Source: Peribacillus sp044761985 (lineage in GTDB: Bacteria; Bacillota; Bacilli; Bacillales; DSM-1321). From it: a DNA stretch of 64,000 nucleotides. Under the pieces are notes generated by a model, which did not search any database, was not told the DNA's origin, and saw only the letters and a list, made by a program, of their open reading frames with translations. The position numbers and the translations under genes are program-made. The stretch covers positions 1-64,000 of the forward strand of contig NZ_JBIWDK010000006.1 in the NCBI RefSeq assembly GCF_044761985.1. The letters are read 5' to 3'. Positions 27,511 through 36,280 of this stretch are shown one piece after another; within the stretch, counting starts at the first letter, position 1; every line of letters begins with the position of its first letter.

Positions 27511-27981
27511 CTAATTAACTTTTAGTACAAATGCATACAAAGCATCACCTTTGGACACAGTAGCATCTTCTCCATCCATCCACCACACACTATATGAATA
27601 ATAGTAAATCCCTTTTTCTTTAGGAACAGTAAACTGATCATCCCTTAAATGAATGTCTGTTTCTTTATTTTTCTCATTCGCATTAAACTGTGTTATATAC
27701 ATTTCATTTGGTTTAGGTTCATAATCCATCTTTATGGTAACCTTCTCACCTGGTAGTGCCTCAATAGGCTTTTTATCCGCTAATAGTTCCACTGGTCCTG
27801 CCATATCTACACAAGTATTTACTTTGTTATCGCTCCAACAGTAAGTACCTAGTTTCGTTTCATATGCTTCATTAGCCAGTTCAATCTGAACCTTTGGGGG
27901 CTTTTCCCCATCCATTTCATTACTGTTTGAACACCCCATTAGATTAAGCGCAAAGAATGATAATGCTAACCATTTTTTCAT
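27511..27981 (-). CDS. Lipoprotein of unknown function
   Basis: A 156-residue exported protein: signal peptide with hydrophobic core LALSFFALNLMG and lipobox LMGC (Cys about residue 17), so it should be lipid-anchored outside the cell membrane. The mature part is acidic, with a Cys pair (YCWSDNKVNTC) that could form a disulfide and a C-terminal beta-rich region (GIYYYSYSVWWMDG). AAGGTGGGG sits 7 bases before the ATG. I do not recognise a named family. It is monocistronic, sharing the terminator at 27428-27470 with the P450 gene. The 466 bases behind its start hold no gene. Confidence 0.75.
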   Translation of the reverse strand: MKKWLALSFFALNLMGCSNSNEMDGEKPPKVQIELANEAYETKLGTYCWSDNKVNTCVDMAGPVELLADKKPIEALPGEKVTIKMDYEPKPNEMYITQFNANEKNKETDIHLRDDQFTVPKEKGIYYYSYSVWWMDGEDATVSKGDALYAFVLKVN

Positions 27982-28417
27982 ATAGAATCCCCACCTTTAT
28001 TACATAGACGTTAATTCATATGAAAAGTTGCCCCAAGTCCCCATTAATGAAGTATAGAACTATAAATAATTTTTATCACATTATGAAACTCCGTGATATC
28101 AAGTACGAATTCAATTAATCATGAATTACTCTACAAAATCCACTTAACTCCTCTCCCTATGTATGCATATCTCCAAAGTAGATGTCCTTTCTCTTAATCT
28201 AGTCTGAACCTTCCAATACCAATATCGTTTAAATAAACTTGTACGTTACTTTGAATGGGTACGTCTTTAATGGCCATAAAGCCACTATCCTTGATTTTTT
28301 CTTCTAATTTGAGCCCAACATATTACTTAAACCCCTTACGTCTGCAAAGCCTTACCAGTCAACAGTATGAGCTTAACAAAATGATAGATTAAAATAGCAT
28401 TAAGAAAACGAATAAAA

Positions 28418-28440
28418 GACGGAGTTTTTGAACCCCGCCC
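28418..28440 (-). terminator. Terminator of the acetoacetyl-CoA synthetase gene
   Basis: On the minus strand GGCGGGGTT pairs with AACTCCGTC using two G-U pairs, then TTTTATT follows. Confidence 0.65.
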
Positions 28441-28447
28441 ATCTTTC

Positions 28448-30436
28448 TTAAAAGATTCTCTCCTCGTTTAACTCGATTGCCAACTGTTTGAAAAACGACA
28501 GTGATTCAGGATTGCTCATAGAATCGGGATTTACTACTTTATCGAATTCGAATCCTAATAGTAGTTTACGTATTGGCACTTCCATCTTCTTACCATTCAA
28601 CGTTTTTGGTATTTTATTGACGAGATAAATCTCATCTGGAATAAAGCGTGGGGAAACATGTTCCCTAATTTCATTTTTGATTTTTGTCATCAGATTCGAA
28701 TCGAGAGTGTTCCCTTGCTTAAGGACAACGAATAGCAGCAAGGATGATCCTCGACTAAGTACCTCCCTATCAATAACCAGGCTCTCCATCACTTCATCCA
28801 TCGCTTCCACGACACGGTAAATATCGCTGGTCCCCATGCGTACACCTGAACGGTTGATGGTAGAATCTGAACGTCCATAAATGATGCAGCTGCCTCTATC
28901 ATCAATCTTAATCCAGTCGCCATGCTTCCAGATGCCTGGATACGTATCGAAGTAACTATCGAAGTATCTTGCACCATCATGATCATTCCAAAAATATAGC
29001 GGCATGGAAGGCATCGGTTTAGTGATCACTAGTTCACCGACATCGTTTACTAGTGAGTTCCCTTGTTCATCAAATGCTTCAACATGGACACCTAACGAGC
29101 GACCCTGTATTTCTCCAATCCTAACAGGAAGTATGGATACACCCCCCACAAAGCCGGAGCATACATCAGTCCCTCCACTGGATGAACTAAGCCAAATATC
29201 CTTTTTAACATGTTCATACACCCACTTATAAGCATCACTTGATAAAGGGGCCCCCGTAGAAAAAAGAGATTTTAATTTTGATAGATCATATGTTTCGATT
29301 GGTTTAATGCCTAGTTTCATCGAGCTGGTAAGAAAAGGAGCACTAGTACCAAATGAAGTCACACCTGCATCTTCTGCCAATTTCCAAAGTGTATCCATGT
29401 CAGGATAGGAAGGACTACCATCATAAAGGACAATGGTCGCCCTATTGAGTAGTCCGGCCATCAACAGGTTCCACATCATCCAGCCAGTCGTTGTGAACCA
29501 GAAAACCGTATCTTCAGATGTCATATCTTGATGCAGGCGCGTGGCTTTTAAATGCTCTAGAATGATTCCTCCATGTCCTTGAACAATCGGTTTCGGCATG
29601 CCCGTGGTACCTGAAGAATAAAGAATCCAAAGTGGGTGGTCGAATGCAACGCTTTCAAAGGACAACTCTGATGATTCTATTAAAAGTGTTTTCCATGGAA
29701 TGATATTTTCTATTTTTTGCTCTAGATTCTTTATATCTATGTAAGGAACTAGTACGGTATGTTTAACTGTAATCAATTCTTTTTGTAACTGGGCAACTAC
29801 GGATGTTTTATCGAACGACTTTCCATTATAGTGATATCCATCAACAGCAAATAAAACAACGGGTTCTATCTGTTTGAAGCGATCAATGACGCTTTTTGCC
29901 CCAAAGTCAGGTGAGCAGCTTGACCAAATGGCACCTATACTGGCCGTAGCCAAGAACGCAATGACGGTTTCAGGGATATTGGGCATGTATGCAACAACTC
30001 GATCACCCGATTTCACCCCTAGTTTTCTTAATGAGTGAGAAACAGAGGCAACTTTTTCTTTTAGCGCTTTCCAGCTGATTTCTTGATTGACAATATGCTC
30101 GGAACGAAAGAAAATGGCCGTCTTGCCTTCTTGTTCTTTCGATAGGGCATTCTCCGCATAATTCAACCGCGAGCCTTCAAACCACTTAGCACCTGGCATC
30201 GTCTGATCCGCTAAAACCCTATCATATGGTCTAGTTGCAATCACTTCGCAAAATTCCCACACAGATGCCCAAAATTCCTCGAGTTCATCGACTGACCATT
30301 TCCATAGTTGTTGATAATCTTGAAATTCCAAGCCTTTCTTTTCTTTCAACCAGTTTGCATAGTGTGTCAATCCCGTTTGCTCAATCCGCTTTTGTGTCGG
30401 TTCCCAAATGATTTGTCCTTCTGTAAGTGACTTCAT
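28448..30436 (-). CDS. Acetoacetate-CoA ligase (acetoacetyl-CoA synthetase)
   Basis: A 662-residue adenylate-forming enzyme that activates acetoacetate (or a similar short 3-oxo acid) to its CoA ester with ATP. The N-terminal extension with WKWSVDELEEFWASVWEF is characteristic of this family and of acetyl-CoA synthetases. Core motifs are YSSGTTGMPKPIVQGHGG (P-loop-like), FGTSAPFL, SSSSGGTDVCSGFVGG and, near the end, the PKTLNGKKMEVPIRKLL lysine motif. Length and order fit acetoacetyl-CoA synthetase better than AcsA. A GGGGG site precedes the ATG. It is monocistronic. The substrate assignment comes from family-level resemblance; ketone body or leucine catabolism are likely settings. Confidence 0.88.
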   Translation of the reverse strand: MKSLTEGQIIWEPTQKRIEQTGLTHYANWLKEKKGLEFQDYQQLWKWSVDELEEFWASVWEFCEVIATRPYDRVLADQTMPGAKWFEGSRLNYAENALSKEQEGKTAIFFRSEHIVNQEISWKALKEKVASVSHSLRKLGVKSGDRVVAYMPNIPETVIAFLATASIGAIWSSCSPDFGAKSVIDRFKQIEPVVLFAVDGYHYNGKSFDKTSVVAQLQKELITVKHTVLVPYIDIKNLEQKIENIIPWKTLLIESSELSFESVAFDHPLWILYSSGTTGMPKPIVQGHGGIILEHLKATRLHQDMTSEDTVFWFTTTGWMMWNLLMAGLLNRATIVLYDGSPSYPDMDTLWKLAEDAGVTSFGTSAPFLTSSMKLGIKPIETYDLSKLKSLFSTGAPLSSDAYKWVYEHVKKDIWLSSSSGGTDVCSGFVGGVSILPVRIGEIQGRSLGVHVEAFDEQGNSLVNDVGELVITKPMPSMPLYFWNDHDGARYFDSYFDTYPGIWKHGDWIKIDDRGSCIIYGRSDSTINRSGVRMGTSDIYRVVEAMDEVMESLVIDREVLSRGSSLLLFVVLKQGNTLDSNLMTKIKNEIREHVSPRFIPDEIYLVNKIPKTLNGKKMEVPIRKLLLGFEFDKVVNPDSMSNPESLSFFKQLAIELNEERIF

Positions 30437-30774
30437 ATCATTTTCCCCCTTCGCTATCGAAAATCAAACAGTTTATTACTAGTTGTTTATCAATGCACAC
30501 ATCCTATAAATGGTAATTCAACTTGATGATACTGGATTGTTGAAATACCGTCAATCCGTATACAGTCAAGAAGGCTGAATTATTCGATAATTCCCTTCAA
30601 ACACGCCTATAGACCTTCACGTACTATAAAAGCTAGATTGAATATTTACTTAAAACGAAGTGATAAATATCTCCATTAATTTGTACCCATGAAAGCTAAG
30701 AATGAGGTTCTTCTTCTGAGAATCCCTCACAAGTTTTGTCTTAAAGAAATTTAAAGCTTCCCTATAACTAAACG

Positions 30775-30810
30775 TAAAAAACACTGAAACGAATGGTCCA
30801 TTTCAGTGTC
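30775..30810 (-). terminator. Terminator of the acyl-CoA dehydrogenase-like gene
   Basis: ACACTGAAA (30781-30789) pairs with TTTCAGTGT (30801-30809); on the minus strand a TTTTTT tract follows. Confidence 0.75.
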
Positions 30811-30825
30811 TAAATAGCTTTTTTC

Positions 30826-31962
30826 TTAATAAAGGGCTGATTTCGCAAGTGTGGTAATCGTAACATCATCCATGGGTGGATTATGAAGTCCTGCACGTAC
30901 ATCGCGGTAATATCGTTGCAGCGGATTAGACCGTTGCAGACTCTTCGCTCCAACGACTCTCATCGCCTTGTCGACAATGGTTATGGATTTGTTGACGACC
31001 GATAATTTAACCGCTCCTAATTCTTTTGATAATTCGTCATGATTTTCGGGTTGCATTTCCCATTTTTCCGCAACGGAAAAGAGAAAATGTCGCGCTTCCA
31101 TTAATGCCAATTCAATTTCCCCAATTGTTCTTTGCACATTCGGAAGGTCGCGGATGGGTCCGGGTAGACTATTTGGGGAATACGTCTTTGCAAATTCGAC
31201 TGCATAATTTCTTGCTGCGGTCGCAATTCCCAGATAACAAGCTGGTATATGCAGTAGCCAAGCATCCGGTATTCTTTTACCGGGATTTTTTTGCATGACA
31301 TAGTACTTTTCTGGAATGATAACGTCATCTAGGACAAGATCATGACTACCTGTTCCCTGCATGGAAATCATATCCCATGTTTCTTCTATCGATACTCCTG
31401 GAACGTCTCGATGGACCAAAAAAGTACCCATCTGTTCTTCTTCCGTTACCCAGGCGGTAACAAGAAAAATATCAAGGACTGGGGAAAGCGTCGTAAACGT
31501 TTTACGGCCACTAAGTATCCATTTATCGCCTTTCTTACGTGCAGTCGTTTCAGGACGTCCTCCACGTGTGGGACTACCCGTTCCGGCTTCTGATGCAGCC
31601 GTATTGACAAGGGCTCCTCTAGATATTTCTTCGAAAAATTCGTCCATGACCTCTTTTTTCCACGGCCTTTTCTCCGTTAAAGATAAAACCGTCCCAACAT
31701 GCCAACCAATTCCTAAAGCGGTTGGTCCACAATATTCTGCAATTTTCTCCTGGGCTAAGAGAAAATCATATAAGGAACCGCCCTGTCCTCCAAACTCTTT
31801 AGCCAACGTTAATATTGGATAACCGAATGCTTTTAATTCCTGAATGTTGTCAAAAGGAAAACCTTTAGACTCATCAAGTGATTCGGAACGATCCGGGAAG
31901 GACTGTATCGCTCGCTCTAATTCTTCTATATATTTTTTTTGCGCGTCTGTTTGATAAAACAT
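30826..31962 (-). CDS. Acyl-CoA dehydrogenase-like flavoprotein (YdbM-like)
   Basis: A 378-residue protein of the acyl-CoA dehydrogenase superfamily. The N-terminal helical domain, the middle beta domain (AASEAGTGSPTRGG, WILSGRKTFTTLSP) and the C-terminal helical bundle are all recognisable. The C-terminal end lacks the EGT-x-EIQR block of classical acyl-CoA dehydrogenases and instead ends SNPLQRYYRDVRAGLHNPPMDD, as in the branch that includes flavin monooxygenases such as DszC and B. subtilis YdbM. The ATG at 31962 is chosen because AGAAGGGATG lies just upstream; the TTG at 31992 does not have a site. Dehydrogenation of a CoA ester or N/S-oxygenation are both possible. Confidence 0.82.
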   Translation of the reverse strand: MFYQTDAQKKYIEELERAIQSFPDRSESLDESKGFPFDNIQELKAFGYPILTLAKEFGGQGGSLYDFLLAQEKIAEYCGPTALGIGWHVGTVLSLTEKRPWKKEVMDEFFEEISRGALVNTAASEAGTGSPTRGGRPETTARKKGDKWILSGRKTFTTLSPVLDIFLVTAWVTEEEQMGTFLVHRDVPGVSIEETWDMISMQGTGSHDLVLDDVIIPEKYYVMQKNPGKRIPDAWLLHIPACYLGIATAARNYAVEFAKTYSPNSLPGPIRDLPNVQRTIGEIELALMEARHFLFSVAEKWEMQPENHDELSKELGAVKLSVVNKSITIVDKAMRVVGAKSLQRSNPLQRYYRDVRAGLHNPPMDDVTITTLAKSALY

Positions 31963-32079
31963 GTCGATCATCCCTTCTAGATATGTAACCAAATACTCTT
32001 ACAAGTATTCGCGAGTATCATCCATCACTATAACTCACCTATATCTTATCACTTTAGTCATATATATGATTCGAGAATT

Positions 32080-32102
32080 CCCTTAATCGAATTGATTAAG
32101 GG
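32080..32102 (-). terminator. Hairpin overlapping the GTPase stop codon
   Basis: CCCTTAATC (32080-32088) and GATTAAGGG (32094-32102) form a perfect 9-bp stem containing the TAA of the minus-strand gene. There is no T run on the minus strand, so termination would be inefficient. Confidence 0.4.
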
Positions 32103-33352
32103 ATAATTTCTTCTTTTTCTTCTTTTTCATATACATTATTAGCATGCTTATATGCTTCTTTCGCTTGCTCCATGCTTTTGTCTTCAATGAAATAAGCAAT
32201 GGCAGCCTGACCAATGCCATATGTTACGGCTCCCGCTACAGCACCCGAAACAGCTAGACCTGCGCCGGGTATCAAACGGACTGCGGCACGCACGCCTTCC
32301 CTAACAAGGAGGCCTAATCCGACATTAATGCCTAGAGCGGCGATGAATTCACTTGCTGTTTTTGTGTTAATTTCTTTATCCGCGATAAATCCAATCACTA
32401 CAATCATCAGTCCTTGAATACCGGTCAATATTGGAAAATCAGCAAATGGGATGGGTTCAGCGCCGATTAAACTGGCAATAGCGGTAAATGTGCTGACGAT
32501 TGTCCGTGCGAATTTCTTCTTGACGAAGTGACTTTGCATGGCCTTAGCCGTCATTAATTTCGCTTCACTGGGTAAGGCCTCGATCAAGTAGGTAGATAAC
32601 TCATCGATGTTCCATCTCATGTCGTAATCGATATTGCCATTTTCATCAAAATCAATATAAGAACAAATCGGAATGATATTCAAAAGTGGGATGTCGCTTT
32701 CTTTAAATCGCTTTTCCATCAACGAAACTGCTTCATCTATATGCTGTTTTTTCTTAGGGTGGGCATCAAATGGCACTTGTTTATAATGAGGTGGATCCAA
32801 TTCATCGACTTGGGTAACCACACAGATTACTGGTACATCATAGTGATGTTTATTTTTCACGATTTTCCGTAGCTTATTTAGCTCTTTTAAATCTTCTTCA
32901 ATCCGTGAATCGGTTTCTTTCGCTTTAATCAAGAAAAGAAACACATCCGGCTGTTCCCCAGTAACCGCATTAATTAACTCATCCATTGGTGTTTCTTCTT
33001 CAAACGCCTCTGTAGGCGCCTCACTTTCTCCCAAACCGCGAGAGTCAAGCAAACGGATTTTTGGATTGTTTTCACTAGGGTACCACAGCCATTTGCCTTT
33101 ACCCGTTCCAGACTTAACAGAACTGACATATTGCCGTTTTTCTCCGAACATCGAATTAATAAGAGAGGACTTTCCTGAACCACGCCTTCCGACAAGAGCA
33201 ATCCGTGGCTCCCTAGCATCAACCGTCATCGTTTTTACTTTTAAGAGTTGGTCCAGCATTTTATTCTTTTTAGATTCTGAAATAGGAAGTTTATCGACCT
33301 GGCTCTTAATCAATGTATATATACTACTCATTTCATCGCGCTTTTCTTTCAT
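32096..33352 (-). CDS. Membrane-associated dynamin/Era-like GTPase
   Basis: A 418-residue GTPase. G motifs are visible: G1 VGRRGSGKSS (about residues 50-59), G3 LLDSRGLGES replacing the usual DxxG, and G4 VTQVDELD. The C-terminal ~130 residues form a hydrophobic glycine/alanine-rich domain (IQGLMIVVIGFIAD, INVGLGLLVREG, AGLAVSGAVAGAVTYGIGQAAIAYF), similar to the DUF697-type membrane-binding region found in bacterial YcjF/IRG-like GTPases. The charged tail (YEKEEKEEII) is cytosolic. An AAGGGGG site precedes the ATG. Family members act in stress or membrane remodelling, but the role here is unknown. It is transcribed away from, and may be controlled by, the tandem-PadR gene upstream. Confidence 0.8.
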   Translation of the reverse strand: MKEKRDEMSSIYTLIKSQVDKLPISESKKNKMLDQLLKVKTMTVDAREPRIALVGRRGSGKSSLINSMFGEKRQYVSSVKSGTGKGKWLWYPSENNPKIRLLDSRGLGESEAPTEAFEEETPMDELINAVTGEQPDVFLFLIKAKETDSRIEEDLKELNKLRKIVKNKHHYDVPVICVVTQVDELDPPHYKQVPFDAHPKKKQHIDEAVSLMEKRFKESDIPLLNIIPICSYIDFDENGNIDYDMRWNIDELSTYLIEALPSEAKLMTAKAMQSHFVKKKFARTIVSTFTAIASLIGAEPIPFADFPILTGIQGLMIVVIGFIADKEINTKTASEFIAALGINVGLGLLVREGVRAAVRLIPGAGLAVSGAVAGAVTYGIGQAAIAYFIEDKSMEQAKEAYKHANNVYEKEEKEEIIP

Positions 33353-33493
33353 TGTGATTCCCCCTTAATTAAGAACAGTTTTATTAAACTTTACCCCTGA
33401 ACGATTCGTCTTAAGCATATACATGAGATGATTGATCTTTTCAGTCACTAGGCAATAGTTGTTCTTAACGAAGTAAATGGAGATTGAAAGATG

Positions 33494-34246
33494 TTAGGAT
33501 TTTTCTTCGAGAAAGGTCACTACGCTTGCCAGGTACTTTTGGATTTCCTGCACTTGGTAAGCCGCAGAATCGGCAATTTGTTTATAGTGATGCTGTCCTT
33601 CATCTGTAATCCGTAAATAACGCTTCGTTCGTTTTTCACTTTCCCATCTACCAACAAGTAACCCATTCTCCTCCATTTCGTGTGATAAATCATATAAGTA
33701 TCCATTGGAGGCAATCCAGCCGAATTGATTTTTTAACAAGTCGGCAATTTCCCCCATATAAATCGGTCTTTTAGTGAAAGCGGCCTTCAAAGTAACGTAA
33801 CGGACTAGATCCTTCACAGAAATGATTTTCGAGAAATAAGAGCGGTATTCTTCTGGTAGCTCATTCACAACCGGAGGATTCGTACCAGAACCTTTTAAAT
33901 CGAACATAAACCTGTCAATGACCTTTTTCACTTCAGAAAAACGTTCCAGGAAATTTTCTTGGTACCATGTATAAAGGTCTTTCCCTTTTTCTGTTATTTG
34001 ATAATAATTTCTTCCTTTACTCGTATATAATGATAAATGGCCGGATTCGACGAGATTATTAGAAATTTTACATAAGTAGTCATAACTATGGACTTTCCCT
34101 GTAAACATATTTTTCAGGTCTTGATGAATGGCACGTGGATAGTTAGCTTTATCCGTCAAAGAATGCAGTAAAAAAATCGTTAAGAATTCTCTCTGGCTTA
34201 ATCCAACAGACTCAACCGTTGTAGATAGTTTTTCCCCTTTCTTCAC
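33494..34246 (-). CDS. Transcriptional regulator with two PadR-like winged helices
   Basis: About 250 residues with two successive winged-helix domains: residues about 15-95 (REFLTIFLLHSL...HSYDYLCKISNNLVESGHL...YYQITEKG) and about 135-225 (VRYVTLKAAFTKRPIYMGEIADLL...GYLYDLSHEMEENGLL...YLRITDEG). Both end in the wing followed by T-x-x-G, typical of PadR proteins, which normally have a single such domain and dimerise. A single-chain tandem suggests a pseudo-dimer that binds an asymmetric site. The GTG at 34246 is chosen because AAGGGGGG abuts the TTG at 34252. It may regulate the GTPase that follows 141 bases downstream on the same strand. Confidence 0.75.
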   Translation of the reverse strand: MKKGEKLSTTVESVGLSQREFLTIFLLHSLTDKANYPRAIHQDLKNMFTGKVHSYDYLCKISNNLVESGHLSLYTSKGRNYYQITEKGKDLYTWYQENFLERFSEVKKVIDRFMFDLKGSGTNPPVVNELPEEYRSYFSKIISVKDLVRYVTLKAAFTKRPIYMGEIADLLKNQFGWIASNGYLYDLSHEMEENGLLVGRWESEKRTKRYLRITDEGQHHYKQIADSAAYQVQEIQKYLASVVTFLEEKS

Positions 34247-34439
34247 TGTCAACCCCCCTTATATATTGTTTGTCACAAAATAGTTCAGCTTCTTCTTATT
34301 ATCCTGCGCACCCACAAATTAGTAAAGGGTTTCGTGCCTAATTACCTTAGTACTTAAACTATGTATACCGTCCATTTTAGTTGTCAAATTCATTCATAGT
34401 ATTCTGACGAGGTATTTACTGGAATAAATTTACACCGAG

Positions 34440-34490
34440 GATATAACAAAAGCGATGACCATAAAATTAGGTCATCGCTTTTGTTATATC
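34440..34490. terminator. Very strong bidirectional terminator, 21-bp arms
   Basis: Arms 34440-34460 and 34470-34490 are perfect complements with a 9-base loop. It abuts the stop of the minus-strand methionine aminopeptidase gene. Confidence 0.85.
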
Positions 34491-35237
34491 TTATTGTTCT
34501 GTAAGTATGATTGGTCCTTCTTTTGTAATAACTATTGTATGTTCATATTGGGCGGAAAGTTTGCCGTCTGTTGTTCTTGCTGTCCAGCCATCCTTGTCCA
34601 CTTTCATATGCCATGTTCCGGCATTCAACATAGGTTCGATCGTGATGACCATGCCTTCTTTTAAACGAGCGCCTTTACCAGGTTTACCGTAATGTAACAC
34701 GGTTGGATCTTCATGCATCGTTTTACCGATACCATGTCCTGTGAAATCACGTACGACAGAGAATTTTTCTCCTTCAGCATACGATTGGATGGCGTGCCCG
34801 ATATCTCCAAGACGATTGCCTACTTGTGCAGCCTCGATTCCTTTATAAAGAGCATTTTTCGTTACATCCATCAAGCGTTGTGCTTCCTCGGAAACTTCAC
34901 CCACACTATATGTCCAAGCTGAATCAGCTAATCCTCCGTTAAGCCTTACAACCATGTCGATCGTTACGATATCTCCCTCGTTCAGTGGCTTCTTCTGTGG
35001 GAAACCGTGACAGATTACATCATTAACAGATGCGCACGTCGCGTATTTATAACCTTGGTAGCCTTTTTGTTCCGGTGTTGCACCATGATCAGCCAAGAAC
35101 TTTTCAACGAATTCTTCAATTTCCCAAGTCGTTACGCCCGGCTTGATCATTTTTGCGATTTCTCTATGCGTCTCAGCAAGAAGCTTGCCCGCTTCATGCA
35201 TCAAATGTATTTCTCGTTCACTTTTCAATGTAATCAT
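34491..35237 (-). CDS. map: Type I methionine aminopeptidase
   Basis: A 248-residue enzyme that removes the N-terminal methionine of new proteins. The pita-bread fold motifs and metal ligands are present: CASVNDVICHGFP, GDIVTIDMVVRLNGG and ADSAWTY (two Asp), TGHGIGKTMHEDP (His), ITIEPMLNAG (Glu) and QYEHTIVIT (Glu). It is a second, stand-alone type close to B. subtilis YflG; the housekeeping copy in Bacillus sits in the ribosomal protein cluster, which is not here. The ATG has a purine-rich site upstream (AAAGAGGAT). It is monocistronic. Confidence 0.93.
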   Translation of the reverse strand: MITLKSEREIHLMHEAGKLLAETHREIAKMIKPGVTTWEIEEFVEKFLADHGATPEQKGYQGYKYATCASVNDVICHGFPQKKPLNEGDIVTIDMVVRLNGGLADSAWTYSVGEVSEEAQRLMDVTKNALYKGIEAAQVGNRLGDIGHAIQSYAEGEKFSVVRDFTGHGIGKTMHEDPTVLHYGKPGKGARLKEGMVITIEPMLNAGTWHMKVDKDGWTARTTDGKLSAQYEHTIVITKEGPIILTEQ

Positions 35238-35561
35238 TTAAAATCCTCTTTCATCTTAAATTATCTTTTCTAGTTGAGACTCCTTATTTATCATATGCCT
35301 TCCTTTACATAAAAAGCAACCAAAACACCGGTAAAAAACAATGGTTTACTCATTTCATGAACATATATTTTCATCCGGTAAATATAAATCGTTCGTGCCC
35401 TTCAATTTAAAAAATGATTGAAGGCGAATAGATTCTGATACGTTACTTTCTACGACTAGACTCGTTCTATATACTGTGGATGTTTAAAAGAATACTAAAA
35501 TAGTTATTACTCATTCTTTTTGGTAGAATAAGAGAAGATAAAGTGATAATAGGGAGAAAAC

Positions 35562-36227
35562 ATGAGAAGATTACGTAAAAAATCAAAGGTCATTCTGATA
35601 ATATCGATGATGCTTTTTTTATTTCTGTTTATAAAACAAGTGTTGCAGACACCTTTTTCAGTAAAACTATCAACACCGCTTAATAAGATGAACTCGTTTG
35701 CAATCGTTGAAAAATATAGCACCCAAATTCAATCTGAATTGAAGAAATATGGCCTTGAGGATCAAACGCTAACATTGATTGCCGTGATGCAACAAGAAAG
35801 TCGAGGAAAAGGAGGAGATCCCATGCAAGCATCCGAATCCGCCGGTCTCGCTCCCAATACAATAACCGACCCTAATGAAAGCATCGAATATGGCGTGAAA
35901 CATTTCCAGAGAATCATGGAATATGGGAACGAAAAAGCCGTTGACTTCTCAACCATCATCCAATCTTATAATATGGGGATTGGATATATTGATTACGTTG
36001 CAAATTCCGGCGGCAAACATACTGAGGAGCTAGCAAAACAGTTCTCTGCCCTGCAAGTTGAAAAGAACCCTGAACTCTACGACTGTGGTGGCAATGAGGA
36101 AAATTTCCGTTACCCATATTGTTACGGGGACTTTTCTTATAGTGATAAAGTAGAAAAGATTCTTGATACACTTACAAAAAGCACTCCTGCCATTGCCATT
36201 GAAGAGAAATCAGATGAAGCATTTTAG
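35562..36227 (+). CDS. Exported lysozyme-like/lytic transglycosylase protein
   Basis: A 221-residue protein with an N-terminal membrane anchor or uncleaved signal (KVILIISMMLFLFLFIK, residues about 9-25) and an extracellular lysozyme-like domain similar to the first domain of CwlT. The block LIAVMQQESRGKGGDPMQASES (catalytic Glu in QQES) and the IQSYNMGIGYIDYV motif are characteristic. AGGGAGAAAAC precedes the ATG. It probably cleaves peptidoglycan glycan strands outside the membrane. There is no NlpC/P60 domain, so it is shorter than CwlT, and no conjugation genes are nearby that would explain it as a transfer enzyme. Confidence 0.85.
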   Translation: MRRLRKKSKVILIISMMLFLFLFIKQVLQTPFSVKLSTPLNKMNSFAIVEKYSTQIQSELKKYGLEDQTLTLIAVMQQESRGKGGDPMQASESAGLAPNTITDPNESIEYGVKHFQRIMEYGNEKAVDFSTIIQSYNMGIGYIDYVANSGGKHTEELAKQFSALQVEKNPELYDCGGNEENFRYPYCYGDFSYSDKVEKILDTLTKSTPAIAIEEKSDEAF

Positions 36228-36280
36228 CTGCGACATCTGGTTTCTTTTTATTTTAACTGTATAATTCCATATGATTTTTC

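Noticed and set aside
31026..31822. Several plus-strand frames over the acyl-CoA dehydrogenase-like gene
   Set aside because: They are complements of a clear coding sequence with intact family domains.
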